A stretch of 64,000 nt of DNA from an uncultured Prochlorococcus sp. (GTDB lineage Bacteria > Cyanobacteriota > Cyanobacteriia > PCC-6307 > Cyanobiaceae): assembly GCA_902616595.1 (NCBI GenBank), contig CACMTJ010000005.1, forward strand, positions 29,398 through 93,397, written 5' to 3'. A program made the translations under genes and the position numbers. Of the stretch, positions 17,185 through 26,542 are shown piece by piece (within the stretch, counting starts at the first letter, position 1; each line of letters starts with the position of its first letter). The notes beneath the pieces were generated by a model. That model was given only the letters and a program-made list of their open reading frames with translations, did no database searches and was not told the origin of the DNA.

Positions 17185-17303
17185 TAAGTAATAAATCAGT
17201 AAGTAACAATTCAATAAGTTTATCTTTTTTTTATTAAGTATTAGACGGAAAAAGTTTTTTGTAGAAACTTTAATTTTAAAGTTTTAATTATTGGTGAAGA
17301 TTA

Positions 17304-18053
17304 ATGCAGAATCTTGTATCAAAAAAAGAAGAAGAGGAAAGAAGATTAAAAGCTTTAGCAGAATATAGAATTTTGGGAACCAAGCCAGAATCATGTTATG
17401 ACGATATTACAAAAATTGCTGCTACAACCTGTAATGTGCCTATTTCTTTGATGACTTTGGTAGACAAAGATAAACAATGGTTTAAATCCAAAATAGGACT
17501 TCAAATATCAGAAACTAGAAGAGATTGGTCTTTTTGTACACATGCAATAAAAGAAAATAGTCCATTAATTATTCATGATGCTTTCCAAGATGAAAGATTT
17601 ATAAATAATCCATTGGTAACTGGAGATCCAAAGATTCGTTTTTATGCAGGTTTTCCCCTTAGAAATAGTGATGGTAATAAGCTTGGAACTCTGTGTGTAA
17701 TAGACAGAAAGCCAGGAAATCTAACTACACAACAATTTAATATTATGGAATTATTATCCAAGCAAATAGTTTCATTTTTAGAGCTTAGAAAAAAGTCATT
17801 AAATTTGCTAGATGCTTTATCTAATTTGCATAAACAGGAAGGGATTTTATCTGTATGTTCATATTGCAGAGAAGTGAAAAATAAGGAGGGAGATTGGATG
17901 CATTTAGAAAAATATCTTTCGAAAATTAGTGATATTAGATTCAGTCATGGGGTTTGTGATAATTGTATGGAAAAACATTTCCCAGATGTAATCGAAGTAT
18001 GGAATAAAAAGGATTTCTTTGAAGATGGTCAAAAAAGGTTTTTAGAGTCCTAA
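17304..18053 (+). CDS. GAF-domain protein with C-terminal zinc-finger-like tail
   Basis: 249 residues. Residues about 30-165 form a GAF domain (SLMTLVDKDKQWFKSKIG, then FCTHAI, FYAGFPL and LGTLCVID are typical). A short helix leads to a tail with CSYC at 185-188 and CDNC at 218-221, separated by GDWMHLEKYLSKISDIRFSH. This tail is often found behind receiver or GAF domains in bacterial signalling proteins and probably binds zinc. There is no kinase or output domain, and no conserved bilin cysteine can be assigned with confidence. Likely a soluble sensor or adaptor, ligand unknown. Confidence 0.8.
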   Translation: MQNLVSKKEEEERRLKALAEYRILGTKPESCYDDITKIAATTCNVPISLMTLVDKDKQWFKSKIGLQISETRRDWSFCTHAIKENSPLIIHDAFQDERFINNPLVTGDPKIRFYAGFPLRNSDGNKLGTLCVIDRKPGNLTTQQFNIMELLSKQIVSFLELRKKSLNLLDALSNLHKQEGILSVCSYCREVKNKEGDWMHLEKYLSKISDIRFSHGVCDNCMEKHFPDVIEVWNKKDFFEDGQKRFLES

Positions 18054-18141
18054 ATTCAATACCTGGCTTTTTATTGTTTAATTTATTTTCTAAACAAATT
18101 CTTTATTTGGTGGTTAGTATTGTATAAATTTTGACTAGAAA

Positions 18142-18627
18142 ATGTTATTAGGAACTTTATTGACAGGTGAAATTGCTAAAAGTGCATTAGTAGCATATGT
18201 TCATTATTTAGGAATAATATTGTGTTTCGGTTCTCTTTTGTTTGAAAGATTGACTCTCAAAGTAGGTCTTAATAGAAATGAGACGATCTCAATGATAATT
18301 GCAGATGTGGTTTATGGGTTGGCAGGAGTTGCAATATTAGTTACTGGGATTTTGCGTGTTAAGTATTTTGGACAAGGAGGTGATTTCTATACTGGTAATC
18401 CTGTGTTTTGGATAAAGGTTTCGCTCTACATTTTGGTTGGCTTACTTTCTTTATACCCAACGACAACATATATCCTCTGGGCAATTCCACTAAGTAAGAA
18501 TAAACTACCTGAAATTTCAGAAAACCTAGTGAAGAGGTTTAGACTAATCATTACCACTGAATTAGTTGGCTTTGCAACAATACCTTTGTTCGCAACCCTT
18601 ATGGCTAGAGGTGTAGGTTTAGGTTGA
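18142..18627 (+). CDS. DUF2214 family membrane protein
   Basis: 161 residues with four hydrophobic helices. VAYVHYLGIILCFGSLLFER at the start (residues about 18-37), the loop YFGQGGDFYTGNPVFWIK, and the C-terminal MARGVGLG fit DUF2214. The family is common in cyanobacteria and proteobacteria and has conserved His and Arg that could hold a cofactor, but its role is unknown. The next gene starts inside its stop codon (TTGA overlap). Confidence 0.8.
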   Translation: MLLGTLLTGEIAKSALVAYVHYLGIILCFGSLLFERLTLKVGLNRNETISMIIADVVYGLAGVAILVTGILRVKYFGQGGDFYTGNPVFWIKVSLYILVGLLSLYPTTTYILWAIPLSKNKLPEISENLVKRFRLIITTELVGFATIPLFATLMARGVGLG

Positions 18628-19166
18628 AAAATTTGTTTTTAGAAAGAAATTGTTTAATAAGTGCTAACAAAATATATAGATGGAGTTTAAGTTATAAGAT
18701 TTCTAAATCTAAAAAAGAGATTATTTTTATTGGTCTAAATCCTTCATTATCAGATGCAGTTTTCTTGGATAATACAACAAAAAAGATAATTAAAATCTCG
18801 AAAAATAATAATTATGGCAAAGTTAAATTAATCAATTTATTTGCTCTTATTTCAAGTAAACCAGGAAGACTCTTTAATCATAAAAACCCTGTTGGGTATT
18901 TAAATAATAATCATATTTATAAAAACTTAAAATTCTGGTCTGAAAATAAAAATTGTGATTTATGGTTAGGTTGGGGTAACAAAGGGAAATTTCTAAATAG
19001 AAATAAAAGAATATTAAAAAAAATAATGCAATATAACTCAATCAGAAAAAATAATTTTGATAATCCTCTTGGACCGCTTTTAATTAAGAAAACAATCAAA
19101 GATAATCCTATACATCCTCTATACTGTTCTGATAATTCCATTCTGAAAGCTTTAAATACGATTTGA
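18624..19166 (+). CDS. DUF1643 domain protein
   Basis: 180 residues, TTG start overlapping the DUF2214 stop by four bases, so the two are probably translated together. The DUF1643 signature is clear: a hydrophobic strand, then IGLNPSLSDA and LDNTTKKI, later VKLINLFAL, and LGWGNKGKF. The fold resembles small nucleoside- or glycosylase-like domains, but activity is unknown. A basic, Asn-rich protein typical of AT-rich genomes. Confidence 0.78.
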   Translation: MKNLFLERNCLISANKIYRWSLSYKISKSKKEIIFIGLNPSLSDAVFLDNTTKKIIKISKNNNYGKVKLINLFALISSKPGRLFNHKNPVGYLNNNHIYKNLKFWSENKNCDLWLGWGNKGKFLNRNKRILKKIMQYNSIRKNNFDNPLGPLLIKKTIKDNPIHPLYCSDNSILKALNTI

Positions 19167-19231
19167 TGCAAAGGTTTAAGAGGCAATTAATTTAAACTTA
19201 TGTTAAAATTACTTTAAGAACGGGTTAAATT

Positions 19232-19360
19232 ATGAGTAACACAAAGCAACTGCAAAAACTTAAAAACTTAAATGTAAAAGCAGAAAAATGCCTTACAAGA
19301 GATGAAGCACAAAAAATATTGACAAAGGCTAATAAGGCTCAGAGTAAAATAAATTTTTAA
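19232..19360 (+). CDS. Small basic helical protein
   Basis: 42 codons, ATG start. Lysine-rich, with LTRDEAQKILTKANKAQ, which looks like a short helical hairpin. A possible start region precedes it (AAGAACGGGT). No family recognised. Confidence 0.5.
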   Translation: MSNTKQLQKLKNLNVKAEKCLTRDEAQKILTKANKAQSKINF

Positions 19361-19453
19361 ATTTGATATTTGCTTTTTTTTTAGGAATAATTTATCAAAA
19401 AAATTTTACAAATATTTTTCTAATTATTTAGAATTTTTTTATTCTATTTAATT

Positions 19454-20188
19454 TTGATGGTTTTTAATATTATTAAAATAAGAAAATCCGATGATAGATT
19501 TTTATCAAGAAGAGATTGGCTGCATTCAATGCATTCATTTTCTTTCGCAGAGCATAGAGATCCAAAATGGGATAATTTTGGGAAAATTAGAGTTATAAAC
19601 GAAGATATTATTTCTCCTAATGCAGGATTTAATACACATTCTCATGCAAATATGGAAATAATTACTGTCGTAACAAAAGGAGCAATAACTCATAGAGACT
19701 CTTTAAACAATCTTGGAAAAATTCACAAAGATGAAGTACAGGTTATGTCTGCAGGTACTGGAATCTCTCATAGCGAGAAGAATGAAGAAAATGAGAACTG
19801 CAAGTTGTTCCAGATTTGGATATACCCTCAAAAAGAAAATATCAAACCTCGATATGATCAAATTTCATTAAGTGAAAAGTTGTGGGATAACCTTATTTTT
19901 AATTACAAAGACGGTAAAAATAATAAGCTTTTTCTAAATCAAAGTATCTCTTTATGGCGTTGTAAATATAAGCCAATTAAAGAAAAAAAATTGCCATTAA
20001 AAATCGATAAATATAATTGGATACAAATAATAGAAGGTAATCTTTTATTAAAAAGTAAAGACTCTAATTCAAATATACTTCTCGAATCTGGAGATGGTTT
20101 GGGTTTTGAAGTTAATTATTATGATGATGTTTCTATAGATACTGAAAAAAACTTAGATTTTCTCTTGTTTTCGATGCCTTCCTTATAA
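19454..20188 (+). CDS. Pirin family bicupin protein
   Basis: 244 residues. The pirin signature is clear: SMHSFSFAEHRDP near residue 25, then NAGFNTHSHANMEIITVV and VMSAGTGISHSE. The expected metal ligands are His62, His64, His106 and Glu108. Two cupin barrels are expected; the second half is more divergent. Bacterial pirins include quercetinase-like dioxygenases and redox-linked regulators. Substrate unknown. Confidence 0.88.
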   Translation: MMVFNIIKIRKSDDRFLSRRDWLHSMHSFSFAEHRDPKWDNFGKIRVINEDIISPNAGFNTHSHANMEIITVVTKGAITHRDSLNNLGKIHKDEVQVMSAGTGISHSEKNEENENCKLFQIWIYPQKENIKPRYDQISLSEKLWDNLIFNYKDGKNNKLFLNQSISLWRCKYKPIKEKKLPLKIDKYNWIQIIEGNLLLKSKDSNSNILLESGDGLGFEVNYYDDVSIDTEKNLDFLLFSMPSL

Positions 20189-20201
20189 TTTATCTGTTAT
20201 T

Positions 20202-20516
20202 TTAACCATCAACTCCTTTATTAAATGCATTTAAGGCTTGCAAAGCCATGTTAAGGTGAACTTCCATAGCACCAAGTGCAATTAAAGAATTTGGTGATTT
20301 ATCTTTTAGTAATTTCTCTTTTCTTTTTGATAACTCGTTAACTACCTTCTTAGTTGAAGCTTCCCAATTGTTGATTAACTCTTCAAATTCTCTTCTTTCC
20401 GGGCTTTCTATTTCTGCTAATTCATCAGAAAAATGAGAATCCTTTTGTGCCTTAAGCATCAAGTAACTTAATTTTTTATGACTTATTGCTTGAGGTAAAT
20501 TGTTAGATTCACTCAT
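20202..20516 (-). CDS. Conserved-looking hypothetical protein
   Basis: 104 residues from ATG at 20516; an upstream ATG at 20540 would add eight. Predicted all-helical and charged, with ESPERREFEELINNWEAS and a C-terminal MEVHLNMALQALNAF segment. Soluble, no cysteines. No family recognised. Confidence 0.6.
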   Translation of the reverse strand: MSESNNLPQAISHKKLSYLMLKAQKDSHFSDELAEIESPERREFEELINNWEASTKKVVNELSKRKEKLLKDKSPNSLIALGAMEVHLNMALQALNAFNKGVDG

Positions 20517-20602
20517 TGCTAGTGGTTTATTTATAAACAAAATCTAACTAATTAAGTGAATATTTGCTAGAGGGTAAACGGTTGTGATGACCGACCTGAA
20601 AA

Positions 20603-22033
20603 TTACGAAATGATACTTGAACAAAAATTGGATTTATTAACCAATAATTTTTCACTTATTAGTTTCTTGAAATAATCTCCACGCTCTTCATAATTTTTAA
20701 ATTGATCAAAACTAGAGCATGAAGGTGAGAATAATAATGTTCCAGCCCTATTATTTTGTAAATAATGGAAAACAAAATTTATAAGCTCTTTTAGATCTGA
20801 AAATTCAAAAATATTTTTTTTAAATCCTTCATTAATAAGCGCCATTTTTAGGACTTTTGAGCTTTCTCCAAAAAGGAAAACACATTTAACTTTTTTCTTT
20901 AAAACTTTTATCCACTCACTATATTCATTGCCTTTTAATCTACCCCCAGCAATTATTATTATTTGACCTTCAATTGAACTTATTCCCGCAATAGATGAGT
21001 CAAAATTTGTAGCTTTACTATCATTAATGATTTCCAGATCATTATTTTTATAAATTGTTTCCATCCTATGGGGTAATTGTTTGTAATTAGATAAAGAATC
21101 TTTAATCTTCTTGCCAGATAATCCAACTTTTCTTGCTGCTGCAATTACCAATAAAAGATTTTGAAGATTATGCATTCCTTTTAAAGAAAAATGTTCAAGT
21201 TTGAATAATTTCTTCCCTCTCTCAACAATGAACGCTTGTTCATCTATCCAATAATCGCAATGAATAAAATTTGATTGATCAAAACTAGTTGTTATCCAAA
21301 CCCCTCTTGATAGTGAACTGTAGTGATTTCTTAGGTTTTTATCGTCATAATTATAAATTCTAAAATCAGATTTTTCTAACAAGCTTTTTTTTATGTTGAA
21401 ATAGTTTTCAAGTGTTTTATGTCTTTCAAGATGATCTTCTGTGAAGGTTGTCCATATCCCAATATTAGGTTTTACTTCTGGAGATATTTCTATTTGATAA
21501 CTGCTTAATTCAGCTACAACCCAATCAATTTTTTCATGTTTTTTGGAGTGAGCATACTTACATAAAGGTGTACCAATATTTCCAGCAAAAGGAGCATATA
21601 ATCCAGTATCACAGAGTATATGGCTTAGAAGATGAGTAACAGTAGTCTTGCCATTAGTGCCAGTAATACCTATCCAATTTTTGTCTTTTAGAATTTCCCA
21701 TGCAACATTAATTTCTCCAATTACTTTAATTCCCTTTTTTTTTAATTCAATAACAGTTATATGGTCATAAGGTATTGATGGACTTACAACAACAGATTCG
21801 ATCTCTTTCAAAAAAGGTTGAATTTCTTCAAATACAAATTTTTTATTTAGAGAAACTATGATATTTAGCTCTTCTAATGCTGTTTTTCTTTCTAAGAATT
21901 CTATCCCATCTTTACTTTCCCAAACAATTACTCTCTTATTAATGCTTTTCAAATACTTGGCAGCCCAAAATCCAGATTTACCTAATCCAATTACAAGATT
22001 AATATTTCTTTTACTTAAATGATTATCTATCAT
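20603..22033 (-). CDS. murD: UDP-N-acetylmuramoylalanine--D-glutamate ligase
   Basis: 476 residues from the ATG at 22033 (an ATG at 22081 would add 16 residues before the nucleotide-binding start, which is unlikely). The N-terminal [12 protein letters not shown] is the Rossmann loop that binds [18 protein letters not shown] is the Mur ligase P-loop, followed by the conserved E in [15 protein letters not shown], and the ATP/Mg site NDSKATN with the C-terminal GG. MurD adds D-glutamate to UDP-MurNAc-L-Ala in the cytoplasm for peptidoglycan. Confidence 0.94.
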   Translation of the reverse strand: MIDNHLSKRNINLVIGLGKSGFWAAKYLKSINKRVIVWESKDGIEFLERKTALEELNIIVSLNKKFVFEEIQPFLKEIESVVVSPSIPYDHITVIELKKKGIKVIGEINVAWEILKDKNWIGITGTNGKTTVTHLLSHILCDTGLYAPFAGNIGTPLCKYAHSKKHEKIDWVVAELSSYQIEISPEVKPNIGIWTTFTEDHLERHKTLENYFNIKKSLLEKSDFRIYNYDDKNLRNHYSSLSRGVWITTSFDQSNFIHCDYWIDEQAFIVERGKKLFKLEHFSLKGMHNLQNLLLVIAAARKVGLSGKKIKDSLSNYKQLPHRMETIYKNNDLEIINDSKATNFDSSIAGISSIEGQIIIIAGGRLKGNEYSEWIKVLKKKVKCVFLFGESSKVLKMALINEGFKKNIFEFSDLKELINFVFHYLQNNRAGTLLFSPSCSSFDQFKNYEERGDYFKKLISEKLLVNKSNFCSSIIS

Positions 22034-22133
22034 TAAATTTATAATTGCATTTATATTAATTGTGTTTAAAGGGTAATTCAATCATGAGATTTTTCTTCAG
22101 TATTTATAGTATTCGCCCAAGAAAAGTTAATTA

Positions 22134-22400
22134 ATGGAAGATAATACTGCAAAATATTGGTTCTCTTGGTTTTATGAAAAGTGGGAGAAAAATGCTCCAG
22201 GTGAATTAATTGAACAGGGTTTAACTCCCTCTCAGATTGCTGAGCGCTTTGTTAATGAAAACCATGATAGTTTTATTCAATTGTCAAAAAAAATTGATGA
22301 AAAAAATTATGATGCCCTAACAGAATTTATGAAACTCTCAGAGAGTGAATTACATATCTTGAAGTATTTTCTAAAGTTAGTAAAAATGAAAAATTTATAA
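22134..22400 (+). CDS. Hypothetical protein, paralogue of the gene at 11481
   Basis: 88 residues. Shares W-F-x-W, G-x-x-P-x-x-(I/V)-A-E-x-F, and L-x-x-F-x-K-L-x-E-x-E-(L/M)-H with the 105-residue protein at 11481-11798. All-helical, soluble. It diverges from murD and overlaps the convergent SDR gene by six bases. Function unknown. Confidence 0.68.
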   Translation: MEDNTAKYWFSWFYEKWEKNAPGELIEQGLTPSQIAERFVNENHDSFIQLSKKIDEKNYDALTEFMKLSESELHILKYFLKLVKMKNL

Positions 22401-23324
22401 GAAGTTATTAAGTATTTCGAGGCTTTTTTCCCATAAATTTTTTCTTTCTTTTTTATTCATGGCGAAAGGAGAAGTAGGGGATAGTTTTGGATGACCTCTG
22501 AAATTAAATCTAGGACCATAATGATCACCGCCTCTTGCATCTGGTGAAGTAGCTGCAAAAAGCTGAGGTAAAGCACCCATCTCAGCAGTTTGAAAAATAG
22601 GACTAAATAATTCCAATGAGAATGTTTCTAATGGACCAGGGTTAGGTTTTTGAGCAGTAAAGAGATTTGTTTTTGCAATTCCTGGGTGAGCAGCTAAAGA
22701 AAGTAGATTTTTGTGCTTTAAGTTCTCATTTAGTTCCAAAGCAAACATTACATTTGCCAATTTGCTATTGGAGTAAGATTCCCATTTGTTGTAATAGTTC
22801 TCGGCTTTCAGATTTTTCCAACCAACTTTGCCAAAAAATTGTGCTCCGGAAGTCACCGTCACTATTCTAGATTCTTCTTTTTTTTCAATAATTGGAAGTA
22901 ACTTTAGAGTCAAAAGCATGTGAGCTAGATGATTAACTGCAAATTGTATTTCATATCCTTGGACACTAAGAGTTTTAGGCGGATGCATAATGCCTGCATT
23001 ATTGATTAGCAAATCCAAATTTTCAAAATTATCAAAAATTTTGGACTGAACATCTACAATATTTTTTAAATCTGACAAATCTAATTCTAATGGTGTAAAT
23101 AATCCTTCAGGATTAAGACCTTTAAGTTTTTTGATAGTTTGATTAGCTTTTTCGAGCGATCTACAAGCTATAACAACATGAGCATTTTTTTCTGCTAAGG
23201 CCTTTGCAGTGTAATATCCAAGACCACTATTCGCACCAGTAATTAGCGCTGTTTTGCCTGTAAGGTTTGGAATATTAGATGTTTCCCAGTTAGAGATTTT
23301 TGGTCTTGAAATAGTGGCAGTCAT
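22395..23324 (-). CDS. Short-chain dehydrogenase/reductase
   Basis: 309 residues. Classical SDR motifs: TGANSGLG (29-36) for NAD(P), NNAG (108-111), the catalytic Ser near 159 (VTSG) and YSNSK (Tyr184, Lys188). Arg after the second strand (ACRS) favours NADPH. Its length and C-terminal part, PDARGGDHYGP, resemble the retinol-dehydrogenase/protochlorophyllide-reductase-like subfamily common in cyanobacteria. Substrate unknown. Confidence 0.88.
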   Translation of the reverse strand: MTATISRPKISNWETSNIPNLTGKTALITGANSGLGYYTAKALAEKNAHVVIACRSLEKANQTIKKLKGLNPEGLFTPLELDLSDLKNIVDVQSKIFDNFENLDLLINNAGIMHPPKTLSVQGYEIQFAVNHLAHMLLTLKLLPIIEKKEESRIVTVTSGAQFFGKVGWKNLKAENYYNKWESYSNSKLANVMFALELNENLKHKNLLSLAAHPGIAKTNLFTAQKPNPGPLETFSLELFSPIFQTAEMGALPQLFAATSPDARGGDHYGPRFNFRGHPKLSPTSPFAMNKKERKNLWEKSLEILNNFL

Positions 23325-23432
23325 TTAATAATCCTGCAAATTGCTTTGGAATTTAACCAAAATTTAATTACTTTTCTACTGTAAATACTGGAAGTCAGTA
23401 TCGTGAGCTCTTATTGAAGGTACTATTCAATA

Positions 23433-24182
23433 TTATTGTTCAATTGCATATTGCCATTCGTTATTTTGAGATATACTTTTCTCTCTAAGTAACTGTAATT
23501 TCCTACTATTTATTTTTATAACTATCCCATTAGTTGGATATTTTGCAAATATTTTTTTCTCTAACCAATTTTTTTTATATATTTGGATTTCGCTTGTATG
23601 ATTTGTGAAGTAACTGTCAGGGGTGCTGAAGCCACATTTTTTAAGATAGTTAAGGGTTTCGTATTGATTAAGTCTTCCATTAAGTATTTGGAAACAGCAA
23701 AAGCGGAAACTTTCTCCAATCCCTTTCTTATCATTGAGGTATTTTCGTGTAATTCTTTGGGAAATGCCGGCAACTTGGTTTGCAGCGTATAGTTCACCTC
23801 TAATTTGAAAATCTCGTTTGATAGGAATACAATCGGGGACATTTTTAATTTGTTTAATTTTGCTTGAGACATCAAATCCTTTTTTTGTAATAGCTTTATT
23901 AAAATTGCCATCTATATATCTAATTGCAATAGCACAGCCATCAATTTTTGGTTGAATGCTTAATCTTGTTTTTGTTAATAAACTTTCCAAAAATTCTTTA
24001 TAGTTTTTTTTAGCTAATTTTGGCAAAAGTTTATTATTTTTTTGATTAAAGTAGTCAGGCTTTGGATCAATAGGAATAAAGAGCTTCTCAAGTTGCTTAA
24101 ATGCATCATCCGAAATTATGCCTTCACCTATTCTGTATTGTTCATCTAGATACTTAACATCTCTCACTATTAAATTATTCAT
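23433..24182 (-). CDS. Stand-alone NAD-dependent DNA ligase adenylation domain, truncated
   Basis: 249 residues. The nucleotidyl-transferase motifs of LigA can be followed: motif I with Lys79 in KIDG, then TKKG, motif III RGE at 128-130, FRFCCFQI, and motif IV NGIVIKIN at 218-225. The start holds a shortened NAD-recognition region (YRIGEGIISDDAFKQLEKL), where the usual Tyr-Asp pair is replaced by Phe-Lys. The protein stops at EWQYAIEQ, in the middle of motif V, before its lysine. The OB, zinc, HhH and BRCT domains are absent. Full LigA is about 670 residues. It could be a degenerate gene, an AMP-transfer enzyme with another use, or a regulator. Confidence 0.75.
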   Translation of the reverse strand: MNNLIVRDVKYLDEQYRIGEGIISDDAFKQLEKLFIPIDPKPDYFNQKNNKLLPKLAKKNYKEFLESLLTKTRLSIQPKIDGCAIAIRYIDGNFNKAITKKGFDVSSKIKQIKNVPDCIPIKRDFQIRGELYAANQVAGISQRITRKYLNDKKGIGESFRFCCFQILNGRLNQYETLNYLKKCGFSTPDSYFTNHTSEIQIYKKNWLEKKIFAKYPTNGIVIKINSRKLQLLREKSISQNNEWQYAIEQ

Positions 24183-24459
24183 AATAATTCTGATAAATAT
24201 TTAAAAATCTTTTAGAAAAAATCATTTAAATAAAGATTTGAAAATTAAAATTAGATCTAAAAAGTAATTGAACACTAAATATCCTCCTATGCAGAGAGCG
24301 ATTTAAGAGTATAAAATGTACTGATAAGGCGTTTAAATTAAATACTTCAATCAAACATATTTACTTAAAAGTGAAATAGAAAATTTTAAGGATTAATTTG
24401 AAGGCAAATTTTTGAAATTTCTATCAATACAAAAAAAAATTTTTTAAAGTTATGAGAAA

Positions 24460-25614
24460 ATGTCATTTTTATTAAAAGCTCAAAATACCTGGGAAAATTT
24501 TGCGAAATACAAAATTAATGATTATGCAAAATTAAGAAATTTTGATTTTGGGCCAAATAACGAAAGTTCAGTTTCAAAATTATCGCCTTTCATTACACAT
24601 AGAATTTTATCGGAATATGATCTGATTCAAGATATTAAAAGTAAGTACAAAATCAAAAATTCAACTAAATTTGTTGAAGAAATATTTTGGAGAGTTTACT
24701 GGAAAGGGTGGATGGAAAATAGACCTAAAGTTTGGAGGAATTTTATTTCAGAAAACAATCTCGATTTTGATTATGAGGTATATGAAAGTGCAATTAATGG
24801 AAATACAGAATTAGATTTTTTTAATTCTTGGGTACATGAATTAAAGCAGTACAACTATTTGCATAACCATACAAGAATGTGGTTTGCGAGTACTTGGATA
24901 TTTAATTTAGGCCTTCCATGGCAATTGGGAGCAAAGTTTTTCTTTAAATATCTTTTTGATGGTGATGCTGCATCTAATCTCCTTAGCTGGAGATGGGTCG
25001 GAGGATTGCAAACGAAGGGAAAACAATATCTTTTTTCATCATCAAACCTCAGAAAATTTTCAAATAACAGATTTAATGCAGAAAAAATCAGTAATCAACA
25101 AATTTTTCTTGAAGAATCTAATCAAATACCATTAGAAGATGAGATTTATAAAAATGATATGAATCCTAAATCAGATATTCTGCTTATGTTTGAAAATGAT
25201 CTGCACCTTGCAACCCTTAAAAATTTACTTACAAGCTATAAAAAAGTACTTATTATCCTTTTAAAAAATGAACAAAGACAAATTAAATTGTCTGAATCTG
25301 TTTTGAAATTTAAACAAGATTTGGTCTCTGAATTAGTAGAGGATTTTAATAATGTTGAACAGATTGATCCTGATTCACTTGAAAATACTTTGAAAAATAC
25401 CAACCAAATAGACATTATTTATCCTGGAGTGGGAGAAAATTATGATTTCATAACAGAGTTTAAAAATTTACACCATAAAAAAATTTTTAACCTTGTTAGA
25501 GATGAAGATTTATTTGCTTGGCAATTCGCCAAAAAAGGGTTTTTCAAATTTAAAGAAAATATTCCGGAAATTAATCAGAGAATATTAAAAAATTATTCAA
25601 AAAATAATTTTTAA
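24460..25614 (+). CDS. Photolyase/cryptochrome-like FAD protein with inverted domain order
   Basis: 384 residues. Residues about 40-200 match the FAD-binding helical domain of photolyases: LSPFITHRIL, FVEEIFWRVYWKGW, NYLHNHTRMWFAS, and LFDGDAASNLLSWRWVGGLQ. Normal enzymes carry an alpha/beta antenna domain of about 150 residues before this, which is missing here. Instead an alpha/beta-like region with ILLMFENDLH and VRDEDLFAWQFAKKG follows at about 238-384. It could be a light-dependent DNA repair enzyme or a blue-light receptor. FAD binding is likely; the role of the C-terminal part is unknown. Confidence 0.78.
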   Translation: MSFLLKAQNTWENFAKYKINDYAKLRNFDFGPNNESSVSKLSPFITHRILSEYDLIQDIKSKYKIKNSTKFVEEIFWRVYWKGWMENRPKVWRNFISENNLDFDYEVYESAINGNTELDFFNSWVHELKQYNYLHNHTRMWFASTWIFNLGLPWQLGAKFFFKYLFDGDAASNLLSWRWVGGLQTKGKQYLFSSSNLRKFSNNRFNAEKISNQQIFLEESNQIPLEDEIYKNDMNPKSDILLMFENDLHLATLKNLLTSYKKVLIILLKNEQRQIKLSESVLKFKQDLVSELVEDFNNVEQIDPDSLENTLKNTNQIDIIYPGVGENYDFITEFKNLHHKKIFNLVRDEDLFAWQFAKKGFFKFKENIPEINQRILKNYSKNNF

Positions 25615-25751
25615 ATTAGTTGATTTCCTAATCAAAAAAAAGAATTCATTAGAGTACTAAGTATAAATACTTAATTAGGCACGACTTTTGCTGTTTAATC
25701 CACGATGGATACTGTGACTAGTTATTTTTACTTAAGGATAACTTTTTTATA

Positions 25752-26303
25752 GTGCTTTCAACAATTCTTACCAAGTCGTTTAGCAAGGATACTGCTTTAT
25801 TAATTCTTAGAGTTATAACTGGAACTGTTCTTATTCATCACGGTTATGAGAAATTAGCAAATATAGAAAATTTCGCTGATGCTTTTGTCAGACCTTTACA
25901 TCTTCCATTCCCAATATTTTTATCATACATAGCTGCATTCTCAGAAATAGGTGGTAGTTGGCTACTAATAATAGGCTTAGCTACAAGATTCGGGGCTTTG
26001 GCGATTGTGGGAACAATTTCTGTCGCTATATATCATGCACTTGTTACTTCAGGTTTTAATATTTTCTTATTAGAGCTTTTACTTTTGTATTTTGCTTCAG
26101 CAACTTCAATTGCGTTAACAGGACCTGGTAACTTCTCCTTAGATGAAGTCATTATCAGAATTTTGAAATCAGAAGACGAAGATGAAATCATTACCTCAAC
26201 TAAATCAAAAAATTCTAAAGAAGTTGAAGTTAATGAAGAAACAAGCAAAGGTGGCTTATTTCAATTTCTACAAGCGAACATACTATCAGACACTTCAAGC
26301 TAA
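25752..26303 (+). CDS. DoxX family membrane protein
   Basis: 183 residues, GTG start. Four hydrophobic helices in the first 125 residues, with LRVITGTVLIHHGYEKLANI near the start, LPFPIFLSYIAAFSEIGG, and LLYFASATSIALTGPGNFSLD, the DoxX layout. A polar, acidic tail of about 60 residues (SEDEDEIITST) is an unusual addition. DoxX proteins take part in quinone or redox-stress functions in some bacteria; the substrate here is unknown. Confidence 0.85.
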   Translation: MLSTILTKSFSKDTALLILRVITGTVLIHHGYEKLANIENFADAFVRPLHLPFPIFLSYIAAFSEIGGSWLLIIGLATRFGALAIVGTISVAIYHALVTSGFNIFLLELLLLYFASATSIALTGPGNFSLDEVIIRILKSEDEDEIITSTKSKNSKEVEVNEETSKGGLFQFLQANILSDTSS

Positions 26304-26468
26304 CTTTTTAGGATAAAGGTTATTGATTAGTTCTAACCTTTTTCTATAAATGTTTCTTTTCTCAAGTTTTATCTTAATTGTTGCTTCAGAAAGACTTATA
26401 AATAGTCCTATAGCAGTCACCCAAGATAAAAAAATAAAAGGGTTTTCTGGAATTTCTGAGAAATTCAT
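26295..26468 (-). CDS. Small single-pass membrane protein
   Basis: 57 codons from ATG at 26468. One hydrophobic helix (residues 10-28), then a basic tail, KLEKRNIYRKRLELINNLYP. Overlaps the convergent DoxX gene by nine bases. No family recognised. Confidence 0.5.
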   Translation of the reverse strand: MNFSEIPENPFIFLSWVTAIGLFISLSEATIKIKLEKRNIYRKRLELINNLYPKKLA

Positions 26469-26542
26469 ATGAATAATACTTCTTTTTTAAAACTGACTGA
26501 TCATTATATTTTTTTCAACCTAAATATACAATTTAGAAATAT

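Noticed and set aside
20580..20600. Small inverted repeat CGGT...ACCG beside murD
   Set aside because: Only four base pairs and no T tail; too weak for a terminator.
23561..23911. Second minus-strand frame within the ligase-like gene
   Set aside because: The other frame carries the ligase motifs; this one is an overlap artefact.
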